Shown here in pieces: positions 1 to 6,796 of a DNA stretch of 17,728 nt. Both the position numbers and the translations under genes were made by a program. The stretch lies in contig CAJOEG010000010.1 in the NCBI GenBank assembly GCA_905233405.1, positions 30,929 through 48,656 of the forward strand, in the 5' to 3' direction. Position 1 is the stretch's first letter. Every line of letters starts with the position of its first letter. This stretch comes from an uncultured Bacteroidales bacterium. Lineage in GTDB: Bacteria; Bacteroidota; Bacteroidia; Bacteroidales; ML635J-15. Below the pieces are notes generated by a model, which was given only the letters and a program-made list of their open reading frames with translations, searched no databases and was not told the DNA's origin.

Positions 1-600
1 CGAAGGTGGCACATTTCGCTCAATACTTGGTTCCGCGATTATGTCTATATTCCGCTTGGAGGTAGCCGTACCGCTAAGGCTAAGATTGTACGAAACACAT
101 TTGTAATTTTTTTGTTGAGCGGGCTTTGGCACGGTGCAAACTGGACTTTCATAGCATGGGGTGCTTATCACGCGCTGCTGTTTTTGCCACTTATACTTTG
201 GGGCAGGAATCGTAAATACACAGGTACGATTGCCGAAGGTAAGTTTCTGCCTCGACCTAAGGAATTCTTTATGATGTTGCTGACGTTTATGCTTGTTGTC
301 ATGGGCTGGATTATTTTCCGTTCCGAGAGTATTGGTTGTGCCTGGCAATACATATACGGAATGTTCGGCAAGGATGCTATAATGGCTCCGTATAGTTTCT
401 TCGCTTATGGGAATAAGGCAGGATGGTTTGTGGTTGTAATGCTGGTGGTTGAGTGGTTGCAACGCCAACGTGAGCATGGTTTGGAAATAAGTTTTATTAG
501 GCGGACGTGGGTAAGATTTCTGATTTACTACTTGATAATATCCTTCTCCATTTGTTTTGGGAATTTTGGCGAAAATCAATTCATCTATTTTAACTTCTGA
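1..600 (+). CDS. MBOAT-family O-acyltransferase (AlgI-like), 3' part only
   Basis: The reading frame is open from base 1 and ends at TGA 598-600, so the N-terminal part of the gene lies outside the window. The 199 residues seen are the C-terminal part of a membrane-bound O-acyltransferase of the AlgI/PatA/DltB type. Two family signatures are visible: RRWHISLNTWFRDYVYIPLGG at residues 1-21, and LLSGLWHGANW at 38-48 with the conserved histidine at 44. Several hydrophobic segments follow (about 50-62, 92-110, 133-151, 173-190). Family members move acyl (usually acetyl) groups across the inner membrane onto extracytoplasmic polysaccharide together with a partner SGNH protein, and the next gene is such a candidate 2 bases downstream. 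The polysaccharide cannot be told from sequence. A start at TTG 112 would cut off the first signature, so it is not used. Confidence 0.93.
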   Translation, partial: RRWHISLNTWFRDYVYIPLGGSRTAKAKIVRNTFVIFLLSGLWHGANWTFIAWGAYHALLFLPLILWGRNRKYTGTIAEGKFLPRPKEFFMMLLTFMLVVMGWIIFRSESIGCAWQYIYGMFGKDAIMAPYSFFAYGNKAGWFVVVMLVVEWLQRQREHGLEISFIRRTWVRFLIYYLIISFSICFGNFGENQFIYFNF

Positions 601-602
601 CA

Positions 603-1643
603 ATGATAAGAAAATTCTGCATTAGGATATTATTAGTGGTAGCACCATTTTTTGCGATTATACCTGTCGTAAATTATTGTGTCGATCCGACCAATGTATA
701 TCATAGTGTGGAGTATTCCGACAGGATAGTTGATGCTATGAAATCGGGCAGGAATGTTTCCAATGTCACGGAACTTAATGATAGGATATTCAAGAGGAAA
801 GTTGCAGAAGCAAACGGGAATTCTCATTTCGAGTATTTGGTTGTAGGGTCTAGCAGGGTAAAGACCATTTCTTCGGATGGGATGGGAGCAAGTTTGTTGA
901 ATCTTGGTATGAATGGAGGTAATATATACGACATAATAACTTCTTATGAGATATGTGTGGAGAATTTTATTTCTTTTGATAAGATAATAGTTGGACTTGA
1001 TTATTATACACTTACCGACAATGAAGATTCCCGCTGGGAGGTTAATTCTAAATATTTTTATGACTTTGTCGGAAAGCCGGCACATCCTTCCAATAATAAT
1101 ATAATGAGCAAGGCCGCTGTCGTTAATCTGCTTTCGTTGTCGTATTTCCAGAAAGCCGTTTCTACTTTCCTTTCAGGACGAGTTGACCTGAAGCTTACTG
1201 ATGAATCGTGCAATGATAGGCTAACGTATCATAATGACGGCTCGTTGTGCTATGGCATTGATGATAGACAGCGTTTGCAGCGTGAGGTGGATTCTATTGC
1301 ATTGGCATATCCAATAGACGGGTATCCTGTTGTCCTTGATGAGCTTGCTGGCTATCTTGAGATGCTGGTGGATAAGTTGGAAGATGATGGCAAGGAAATA
1401 TACTTTTATTTCGCTCCTTATCATCCTGTATATTATTCGCGAATTTGTAAAAGCAAAACTATAGTTGAAAATGAATATAGGTTGTATGAAATTGCAGGGA
1501 AATACAGGATTAAAATTATTGGTTCATTTGATCCGAATGGCCTCGGCTGTGATTCCTCTGGCTTTTACGATGCAACACATCCAAGAAAGGAAGTTACGGA
1601 CAGTATTTTTAGGGACTTTTTCATAGAAGAAAGCACCGATTAG
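603..1643 (+). CDS. SGNH-like envelope protein, probable acylation partner of the MBOAT protein
   Basis: The 346-residue protein begins with a hydrophobic stretch (about 7-25), either a signal anchor or an uncleaved signal, so the bulk is probably periplasmic. Weak SGNH-hydrolase hallmarks are visible: VVGSSR at 80-85 with the candidate nucleophile serine at 83 or 84, GMNGG at 102-106, and a C-terminal DATHP at 323-327 that supplies the usual Asp-x-x-His pair. This arrangement recalls DltD, AlgJ and AlgX proteins that act with MBOAT acyltransferases. The ATG lies 2 bases after the MBOAT stop codon, which suggests cotranscription and a shared job. The family assignment rests on motifs and context, not on clear full-length resemblance. 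A structural non-catalytic role is also possible. Confidence 0.75.
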   Translation: MIRKFCIRILLVVAPFFAIIPVVNYCVDPTNVYHSVEYSDRIVDAMKSGRNVSNVTELNDRIFKRKVAEANGNSHFEYLVVGSSRVKTISSDGMGASLLNLGMNGGNIYDIITSYEICVENFISFDKIIVGLDYYTLTDNEDSRWEVNSKYFYDFVGKPAHPSNNNIMSKAAVVNLLSLSYFQKAVSTFLSGRVDLKLTDESCNDRLTYHNDGSLCYGIDDRQRLQREVDSIALAYPIDGYPVVLDELAGYLEMLVDKLEDDGKEIYFYFAPYHPVYYSRICKSKTIVENEYRLYEIAGKYRIKIIGSFDPNGLGCDSSGFYDATHPRKEVTDSIFRDFFIEESTD

Positions 1644-1660
1644 TGTTGGCATATTATATG

Positions 1661-1686
1661 AAAAAGGCGCATCTTCGCGCCTTTTT
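1661..1686. terminator. Bidirectional intrinsic terminator between converging genes
   Basis: AAAAAGGCGC (1661-1670) pairs perfectly with GCGCCTTTTT (1677-1686) around a 6-base loop. The A-run and T-run flanks give a U-tract on either strand. It lies 17 bases past the SGNH-like gene stop on the plus strand and about 21 bases past the glmM stop on the minus strand, so it can end both transcripts. Confidence 0.9.
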
Positions 1687-1707
1687 CGTAGTTTGATTAA
1701 TTGTGTA

Positions 1708-3066
1708 TTACCCGATTATCCCATTAATTTCATCCATAATCCTCTTTGCAAGTACATCGGCTTTTTCGAGAGTGCTGCTTTCGGAGTAGATGCGGATTAT
1801 TGGCTCGGTGTTCGATTTGCGCAGGTGTACCCATTCCTTTGTGTCGGGGAACTCGATCTTTACGCCGTCGATGGTCGAAACTGGCAGGTTCGCGTATTTC
1901 TGCGCCATTGTTTTCAGGATGTTGTCAACGTTGATTTTTTCGTTGAGCTGAATCTTGTTCTTTGAAATTGAATATTCGGGGAAAGTGCGGCGCAATTCGC
2001 TTACTTTCATCTTCTTTTCTGCCATAAGCGAAAGGAACAATGCTATTCCGACAAGTGCATCGCGTCCGTAGTGTACTTCCGGATAAATAACACCGCCGTT
2101 CATCTTGGTAACGACGTTCACTTCGCCAACAGCGGCGGCATTGTACGCACAACCGTATTTTTCGGTAACGTCGCGCAAAGCACGTGTCGATGACATATTG
2201 GAAACCGTATTGCCAGGTGTCTTCGAAAGGATGTAGTCGGCAACCGAAACCAACGTGTATTCTTCGCCAAACATCTGTCCGTCTTCGCAGATTATTGCCA
2301 GACGGTCAACATCGGGGTCAACTACAAATCCGACGTTTGCGTTCTGCTTCGGCATTTCCGATGCAATCTGCGTAAGGTTTTCGGGAATTGGTTCGGGAGT
2401 GTGTGCAAAATGTCCGTTTGCTTCGCAATTGAGTTCAACTATGTTGTTTACACCGAGTTTCTTTAAGAGTTTTGGCAGTACGATTCCGCCTACAGAGTTT
2501 ACGCAGTCGATTACGACCTTGAAGTTTGCTGCCTTGATAGCATCGAGGTTGAGGACTTTCATCTTCAGAACCATATCGATGTGCTTGTCCTCGTAGTTGG
2601 CAATTTTTGTTTCTTTGCCGAGATGGTCAATGTCGTTGTAGGTGAAGTCTTCCGATTCGGCAATTGCAAGCACGTCCTTGCCTTCCTTGTCGGTGAGGAA
2701 TTCGCCGTGGCAGTTGAGGAGTTTCAGTGCGTTCCACTGCTTGGGGTTGTGGCTTGCGGTGATGATGATTCCGCCGGCAGCCTTTTCCAGAATTACAGCC
2801 ATTTCGGTGGTAGGCGTGGTTGCCATACCTATATTAATTACTTCAAAACCAAGTGACACCAACGTCGAAACTACTATGTTTTCGACCATTTGTCCCGAAA
2901 GGCGAGCATCGCGGCCGACAACGATTTTGTTGTTGTCGAGTCCCTGCTTGCGGTTCCAGATGCCGTATGCGCTGGTGAATTTTACTATGTCGATAGGGGT
3001 GAGGTTTTCCGAAATTTGTCCGCCAATTGTTCCGCGGATGCCCGATATTGATTTAATCAGTGTCAT
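1708..3066 (-). CDS. glmM: Phosphoglucosamine mutase (alpha-D-phosphohexomutase family)
   Basis: This 452-residue cytoplasmic enzyme should interconvert glucosamine-6-phosphate and glucosamine-1-phosphate, supplying UDP-GlcNAc for peptidoglycan and lipid A. Family landmarks are in order: SGIRGT at 8-13; the active-site phosphoserine loop TASHNP at 103-108 (Ser105); the Mg-binding loop DPDVDR at 250-255; a sugar-binding GE and GGVIYPEVHYGRD block; and the phosphate-binding loop RKSNTEPI starting near 416. The DPDVDR loop and the Ser-Asn-Thr in the last loop are seen in Bacteroidota and archaeal-type members rather than the Escherichia coli form (DGDADR, RPSGTEP). Phosphomannomutase or phosphoglucomutase activity cannot be excluded by sequence. 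The ATG is preceded by a -7-like element at 3093-3100. The gene converges on the SGNH-like gene and shares its terminator. Confidence 0.88.
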   Translation of the reverse strand: MTLIKSISGIRGTIGGQISENLTPIDIVKFTSAYGIWNRKQGLDNNKIVVGRDARLSGQMVENIVVSTLVSLGFEVINIGMATTPTTEMAVILEKAAGGIIITASHNPKQWNALKLLNCHGEFLTDKEGKDVLAIAESEDFTYNDIDHLGKETKIANYEDKHIDMVLKMKVLNLDAIKAANFKVVIDCVNSVGGIVLPKLLKKLGVNNIVELNCEANGHFAHTPEPIPENLTQIASEMPKQNANVGFVVDPDVDRLAIICEDGQMFGEEYTLVSVADYILSKTPGNTVSNMSSTRALRDVTEKYGCAYNAAAVGEVNVVTKMNGGVIYPEVHYGRDALVGIALFLSLMAEKKMKVSELRRTFPEYSISKNKIQLNEKINVDNILKTMAQKYANLPVSTIDGVKIEFPDTKEWVHLRKSNTEPIIRIYSESSTLEKADVLAKRIMDEINGIIG

Positions 3067-3092
3067 ATTGTGCTAGTTTTAAGATTTATGCA

Positions 3093-3100
3093 CAAAGGTA
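3093..3100 (-). promoter_or_regulatory. Probable -7 element of the glmM promoter
   Basis: On the minus strand these bases read TACCTTTG, a full match to the Bacteroidota -7 consensus TAnnTTTG, 26 bases upstream of the glmM start codon. No good TTTG -33 element lies 19 bases further up, so the assignment rests on the -7 element and position. Confidence 0.6.
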
Positions 3101-3273
3101 ATGAAGAAAAAATCGTTTGAAGTGGTAAAAAATAGAGGCTAGGATATTTTTATTAACAAGATATGTGAAAAGAGAACTGTTAGAATTTTGTAGTATAAAA
3201 TAGTATTGTTATATTTCCTCTAAAGAAAAGTTATAACATACTGAATATCAACGTCATTTTTTTATTATACTGG

Positions 3274-3296
3274 CATAAAAATCGACAATTTTTATG
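3274..3296. repeat. 9-bp inverted repeat in first 87-bp unit
   Basis: CATAAAAAT (3274-3282) and ATTTTTATG (3288-3296) are perfect inverted complements around CGACA. It could be a protein-binding operator or a weak hairpin. The low GC content argues against a terminator. Confidence 0.8.
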
Positions 3297-3360
3297 TATG
3301 TTTCCTCTAAAGAAAAGTTATAACATACTGAATATCAACGTCATTTTTTTATTATACTGG

Positions 3361-3383
3361 CATAAAAATCGACAATTTTTATG
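3361..3383. promoter_or_regulatory. 9-bp inverted repeat directly upstream of the probable TPR-CHAT -7 element (candidate operator)
   Basis: This is the second copy of the CATAAAAAT / ATTTTTATG dyad (loop CGACA at 3370-3374). Its last base touches the TATGTTTG element at 3384. A dyad in the -33 to -7 spacer is where a repressor or activator would act, and a poor -33 element would suit activator dependence. The regulatory role is inferred from position only. Confidence 0.45.
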
Positions 3384-3391
3384 TATGTTTG
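3384..3391 (+). promoter_or_regulatory. Probable -7 element for the TPR-CHAT gene
   Basis: TATGTTTG fits TAnnTTTG exactly and is followed by CAAAATG. No TTTG -33 element is found at the usual 19-base spacing, so the promoter is either weak or activator-dependent. Transcription from here would give a leader of about 150 bases. Confidence 0.55.
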
Positions 3392-3452
3392 CAAAATGAT
3401 TACAAAGTGTTATACTTTTAGTATTTCAGAGTCACGCTTCTTGTGTTTACTA

Positions 3453-3482
3453 ATTGAACTTTAAACTATTGAACTTTGAACT
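3453..3482 (+). repeat. Two tandem 15-bp repeats in the TPR-CHAT leader
   Basis: ATTGAACTTTAAACT (3453-3467) is followed directly by ATTGAACTTTGAACT (3468-3482), 14 of 15 bases identical, then by the degenerate partial copy TTTGAATT. The function is unknown. It may be simple slippage-born sequence. Confidence 0.8.
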
Positions 3483-3547
3483 TTTGAATTAAACAAAATA
3501 TCGTACGGGCGTAATTCATTCCGTTCCTCTTAAAAAAATTAAATGAT

Positions 3548-6133
3548 ATGAAGAAATTTATCACACTCGCCATTTTCGCACTCCTGTGCATTCCCGCTTT
3601 CTCCCAAGCCGACACAACCGCCATATTCCAAATGGCAGATTCGCTAAACAAATTAGGTGGCAGTTTTTTTAAAGAAAAAAAGTATTCCGATGCTTTTGAT
3701 ATGTATACTAAAATAGCAGAAATTACAAAAGACATTGATGATGGAAACAACATTCGTTATGCAGATGCACTAAATAATATCGGTGTAATGTATTATTATA
3801 ATGCAGATTATCAAAATGCATTGAAATATAATATGAAGGTATTGGAAATACGAAAAAATATTTATGGAGAAGACGATCCTGACTATGCGCAATCGCTGAA
3901 TAATATTGGTATAGCATACTACAAAATGGGTAACTATCAAAGTGCTTTAAAATATTTTTTGTTAGGAGAGGAAATTACAAAGAAAACGCTAGGTGAAGAA
4001 AACTACCAATATGCATTGCTACTAAATAATATTGGAGCTATATATTCAAAGATTGGAGATGAACAAAATTCTTTGAAATATAAGATTCAAGCATTGGAAA
4101 TACAAAAAAATATTTTTGGAGAGAGCAGTCCTGAATATGCATTTGGACTGAATAATATTGCTACTACATATTCACAAATAGAAGACAACCAAAATGCTTT
4201 AAAATATTATTTCCAAGCGTTGGAAATATGGCTGAACACATATGGTGAGAACCATTTATATTGTGCGACAACTATAAAAAATATTGGTGTAGTATACAAT
4301 AATATGGGCGATTATCAAAATGCCTTGAAATATTTTTTACAAGCTTTGGAAATAGAGGAAAAAATTGTAGGAGAAAATCATCCTATACACGCACAATCAC
4401 TACATAATATTGGACATACTTATTTTTTCTTGGAAGACTATCAGAATGCTATAAAAACCATCAAAAAGGCGACAGACATAAATAAGCATAACCTAGCAAA
4501 AAACTTTTCATTTATGACAGCACAAGAGCGTGAAGCTTATTGGAATGCGAACAATGAGAATTTCTCCAATAACCTGAAGTACAACTACAAAATACCCAAC
4601 GATACACTTGCTACAAAAACCTCCTATGATTCAGAACTAATTACCAAAGGTTTGCTACTTGCATCGGAAATAAGCCTTACCAACACTATAATGGACAGTG
4701 GCGATACTGCACTTATTTCAGAATACGAAACATTGAAAAAAGTTCATCTGCAACTGAACGATGAACTAGAAAAGCCTATTGCAGAGCGTATATACAACTG
4801 CGATTCATTGGAAAACGAAATCCAGAATATGGAACGCCACATAATGGAAAAGAGCAAGGAGTTCGGCGATGTGACACATTTCATAAAAATAGACTGGAAA
4901 GAAGTGCAAAATTCACTGAACCCAAATGATGTGGCAATAGAATTCTCCAATTTCACAGAGAAGGACACAACAAGATATCTGGCACTTGTGCTTACAAAAG
5001 ATATGGAAGCGCCCATTTGCGTTCCGCTTTTCGAGCAATCGGAAATGCAGAAACTGCAACGTGGCATAGTGCCAGCAAAATCCGAAACACAAAAAGATGA
5101 TGAAAACCGTGGTGCTACTACAGTTGCAGCAAAACGGCAAGGAATATACGAATCCACAGGACTGTACAATCTGCTTTGGAAACCATTGGAAAAATACTTC
5201 CCCGAAAATCCTCGCATTTATTTTGCTCCGTCGGGAATGCTGCACCAGATTGCCGTGGAATATGCCCCAACAGGAAACGGCAAACTTATTTCGGACAAGT
5301 ACCAAATCTATCGAGTGTCGTCAACACGCTTCCTCGCAATGGACTATATGCCAAAACCACTTAAAAATTCAGTCCTCTACGGCGGTGTTTACTACGACAG
5401 CGACACAACCACAATGAAGCAGGAAAGCGACAGATACTCAACGCGCAGTGCCACATCATACACATCGTTTGCCGACTTCAACCACAACGAAGACCGAGGC
5501 AGTTTAAATTATCTGCCTGGTACAAAGACCGAAGTGGAAGACATTGTCGGTAAACTGAAGAAAAAACGCATAAAATCGCAGCTATACGAAGGTTCTGCTG
5601 CCAACGAGGAGTCGTTCAAGGCATTGTCGGGCGAGGACATTTCCGTATTGCACGTTGCCACCCACGGCTTCTTCCTTCCCACCGAAGAAAAACTTTCAGG
5701 CGACCAGTCGCTTGTGCAGTCGGGGCTATTGCTGTCGGGAGCAAACTACGCTTGGCAAAACAAACCTCTGCCCGAAGGCATAGAGGACGGCATTCTTACC
5801 GCCAAGGAAATCAGCTTCATGGATCTACGCAAGACCGACTTGGTAGTTCTTTCCGCTTGCCAGACGGCACTTGGCGAAATCACCGGCGAAGGCGTTTTCG
5901 GTTTGCAACGTGGTTTCAAGAAGGCAGGTGCTCGTACCATCATTATGAGCCTCTGGCCTGTGGACGACAACGCTACCTTGCTAATGATGACCGAATTCTA
6001 CACAAACCTTACCAAAGGGATGACAAAGCGTGAAGCCTTCCTTGCTGCGCAAAACAAGGTTAAGACAACCGCAGGATTCGAGAATCCAAGGTATTGGGCA
6101 GCGTTTATAATGCTGGATGGAAACGAAAGGTGA
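3548..6133 (+). CDS. Secreted TPR-repeat protein with C-terminal CHAT (caspase-like) peptidase domain
   Basis: The 861-residue protein starts with a typical Sec signal peptide (MKKFITLAIFALLCIPAFSQ; cleavage probably near 19-21), so it should leave the cytoplasm. After a degenerate helical repeat at about 31-60 come six TPRs with an exact 42-residue period, each carrying an A-x-x-(L/I)-x-N-I core (from 72, 114, 156, 198, 240 and 282), of the kinesin-light-chain/TPR_12 style. A helical linker with coiled-coil tendency (about 390-440) leads to a CHAT domain at about 550-858. The CHAT dyad is intact: His706 in HVATHGFF and Cys771 in LSACQTALG, followed by GLQRGFKKAGAR and SLWPVDD. CHAT domains are clan CD cysteine peptidases, and TPRs usually bind partners or substrates. 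The neighbours are unrelated housekeeping genes and give no clue to a target. The TPR segment is much more AT-rich than both ends of the gene. The ATG at 3548 is chosen because it begins the signal peptide; an ATG at 3543 is stopped at once. Confidence 0.93.
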   Translation: MKKFITLAIFALLCIPAFSQADTTAIFQMADSLNKLGGSFFKEKKYSDAFDMYTKIAEITKDIDDGNNIRYADALNNIGVMYYYNADYQNALKYNMKVLEIRKNIYGEDDPDYAQSLNNIGIAYYKMGNYQSALKYFLLGEEITKKTLGEENYQYALLLNNIGAIYSKIGDEQNSLKYKIQALEIQKNIFGESSPEYAFGLNNIATTYSQIEDNQNALKYYFQALEIWLNTYGENHLYCATTIKNIGVVYNNMGDYQNALKYFLQALEIEEKIVGENHPIHAQSLHNIGHTYFFLEDYQNAIKTIKKATDINKHNLAKNFSFMTAQEREAYWNANNENFSNNLKYNYKIPNDTLATKTSYDSELITKGLLLASEISLTNTIMDSGDTALISEYETLKKVHLQLNDELEKPIAERIYNCDSLENEIQNMERHIMEKSKEFGDVTHFIKIDWKEVQNSLNPNDVAIEFSNFTEKDTTRYLALVLTKDMEAPICVPLFEQSEMQKLQRGIVPAKSETQKDDENRGATTVAAKRQGIYESTGLYNLLWKPLEKYFPENPRIYFAPSGMLHQIAVEYAPTGNGKLISDKYQIYRVSSTRFLAMDYMPKPLKNSVLYGGVYYDSDTTTMKQESDRYSTRSATSYTSFADFNHNEDRGSLNYLPGTKTEVEDIVGKLKKKRIKSQLYEGSAANEESFKALSGEDISVLHVATHGFFLPTEEKLSGDQSLVQSGLLLSGANYAWQNKPLPEGIEDGILTAKEISFMDLRKTDLVVLSACQTALGEITGEGVFGLQRGFKKAGARTIIMSLWPVDDNATLLMMTEFYTNLTKGMTKREAFLAAQNKVKTTAGFENPRYWAAFIMLDGNER
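3758..4513 (+). repeat. Six in-frame 126-bp coding repeats (TPR array)
   Basis: The DNA encoding residues 71-322 repeats every 126 bases, with recurring strings such as AATAATATTGG and AATGC(A/T)TT(G/A)AAATAT. Divergence between units is clear at many codons, so this is an old array rather than a fresh expansion. Similar units could still recombine to change repeat number. Confidence 0.85.
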
Positions 6134-6252
6134 TTTACGATTTGGCAAAGCCGAGCTAAAGGTTACGAAGTACGATTGACGATTTGGCTGACAAGATGCA
6201 AAGGGATTTACGATTGCTTTACTGGGCAAAAAGGCTAACAGCTATTCGTACG

Positions 6253-6270
6253 GACGCAAAATTTTGCGTC
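6253..6270. repeat. Perfect 18-bp palindrome
   Basis: GACGCAAAATTTTGCGTC is its own reverse complement, followed by TCAAC. It is half of a pair with the element at 6303-6320, which shares the GACGCAA and TTGCGTCTCAA ends. Confidence 0.9.
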
Positions 6271-6302
6271 TCAACAGAAACTCCGCAGGCATTGAATCTA
6301 CA

Positions 6303-6320
6303 GACGCAAGACCTTGCGTC
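6303..6320. repeat. Second GACGCAA...TTGCGTC palindromic element
   Basis: GACGCAAG and CTTGCGTC (8 bp) flank AC. It begins exactly 50 bases after the start of the first palindrome, and both are followed by TCAA. Two copies with conserved arms and variable centres suggest a small mobile-like or REP-like intergenic family. Confidence 0.85.
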
Positions 6321-6455
6321 TCAATATGAATTTAGAAACCTATAAACGACAAAAACTACATCAATTTACGATTTGCAGATTGGAAGAAATTAACAATATT
6401 TTTGTAACTTGTTGTAAAACAGAGAATAAAAAATCTGCAAAATCGTTCAAAAAAA

Positions 6456-6486
6456 TTTGTCAGTATTGATTTTATGTGTACTTTTG
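6456..6486 (+). promoter_or_regulatory. Promoter of the rpsU-xerC-hpf cluster
   Basis: TTTG at 6456-6459 (-33) and TACTTTTG at 6479-6486 (-7) are separated by exactly 19 bases, a full match to the Bacteroidota housekeeping consensus. Transcription would begin near 6492, giving a leader of about 44 bases before rpsU. Confidence 0.88.
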
Positions 6487-6535
6487 CAGTCCAAAATTTT
6501 AAGAAACATAAATTAAAAATTAAAAAGATAACAAA

Positions 6536-6733
6536 ATGATTATTGTACCTGTAAAAGAAGGCGAAAACATCGATAGGGCCTTGAAGAAATTCAAAAGAAA
6601 ATTTGAAAAGACTGGTGTTGTAAAGGAATTAAGAGCACGTCAGCAGTTTGACAAGCAGTCTGTTATTAAGCGCCAGCAGAAGCTCCACGCAATTTATGTA
6701 CAGAAATTGCAGAGCATGCAGGAAAATAATTAA
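6536..6733 (+). CDS. rpsU: 30S ribosomal protein S21
   Basis: This 65-residue basic protein has the S21 pattern throughout: MIIVPVKEGENIDRALKKFK at the N-terminus, then the FEKTGVVKELRARQQFDKQS core and a Lys/Arg/Gln-rich helical tail. S21 sits on the 30S platform near the anti-Shine-Dalgarno end of 16S rRNA and helps initiation. In Bacteroidota, where Shine-Dalgarno sequences are little used, S21 is reported to help hide that 16S rRNA end. The length is normal for the family. The gene follows a consensus promoter and is preceded by an A-rich leader with no Shine-Dalgarno sequence. Confidence 0.97.
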   Translation: MIIVPVKEGENIDRALKKFKRKFEKTGVVKELRARQQFDKQSVIKRQQKLHAIYVQKLQSMQENN

Positions 6734-6740
6734 AAATATT

Positions 6741-6769
6741 TTTGTTTTCATTTTTATTTCTTAAATTTG
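6741..6769 (+). promoter_or_regulatory. Possible internal promoter before xerC
   Basis: TTTG at 6741-6744 and TAAATTTG at 6762-6769 are separated by 17 bases, two short of ideal. The element lies in the 63-base gap between rpsU and the preferred xerC ATG. If used, transcription starts near 6775. Any recombinase start upstream of that, such as TTG 6767, would then not be translated. Confidence 0.5.
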
Positions 6770-6796
6770 CTTCTCCGTAGAAATGGGAGACGGCGA

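Larger units (their letters stand above)
3214..3387 (+). repeat. Perfect tandem duplication, two 87-bp units
   Basis: Unit 1 (3214-3300) and unit 2 (3301-3387) are identical base for base by eye. The three bases after unit 2 (TTT) also match the start of the unit, so the exact repeat extends to 3390. Each unit starts TTTCCTCTAAAG and ends TTTTTATGTATG. No open frame uses it. Only unit 2 runs into TTTG to complete the probable -7 element. At the unit junction the same bases read TATGTTTC. Perfect identity suggests a recent duplication or ongoing homogenisation. Confidence 0.97.
3067..3547. other. AT-rich divergent intergenic region, 481 bases
   Basis: No credible gene lies here. The region separates glmM (minus) from the TPR-CHAT gene (plus) and must hold both promoters. 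It contains the minus-strand -7 element at 3093-3100, a perfect 87-bp tandem duplication (3214-3387), a likely plus-strand -7 element at 3384-3391, and two 15-bp near-identical direct repeats just before the TPR-CHAT start. Confidence 0.8.
6132..6375 (+). repeat. Four dispersed copies of a GATTTACGATTTG-like motif
   Basis: GATTTACGATTTGG at 6132-6145, GATTGACGATTTGG at 6174-6187, GATTTACGATTGC at 6205-6217 and AATTTACGATTTGC at 6362-6375. Spacing is irregular. They look like debris of an expanded intergenic repeat. No function can be read from them. Confidence 0.7.
6134..6535. other. Non-coding spacer with dispersed short repeats, 402 bases
   Basis: No credible gene is seen. The first 250 bases hold four copies of a GATTTACGATTTG-like motif and two palindromic GACGCAA...TTGCGTC elements. 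The last 80 bases hold the rpsU promoter. No convincing intrinsic terminator follows the TPR-CHAT gene. Confidence 0.75.

Noticed and set aside
633..1085. 150-codon minus-strand frame opposite the SGNH-like gene
   Set aside because: The plus-strand frame has ordered family motifs, tight linkage to the MBOAT gene and a terminator. The antisense frame has none of these.
3214..3387. The 87-bp direct repeats as a CRISPR array or phage attachment site
   Set aside because: The units are directly adjacent with no spacers, only two copies exist, no cas or integrase gene is beside them, and unit length is wrong for CRISPR repeats.
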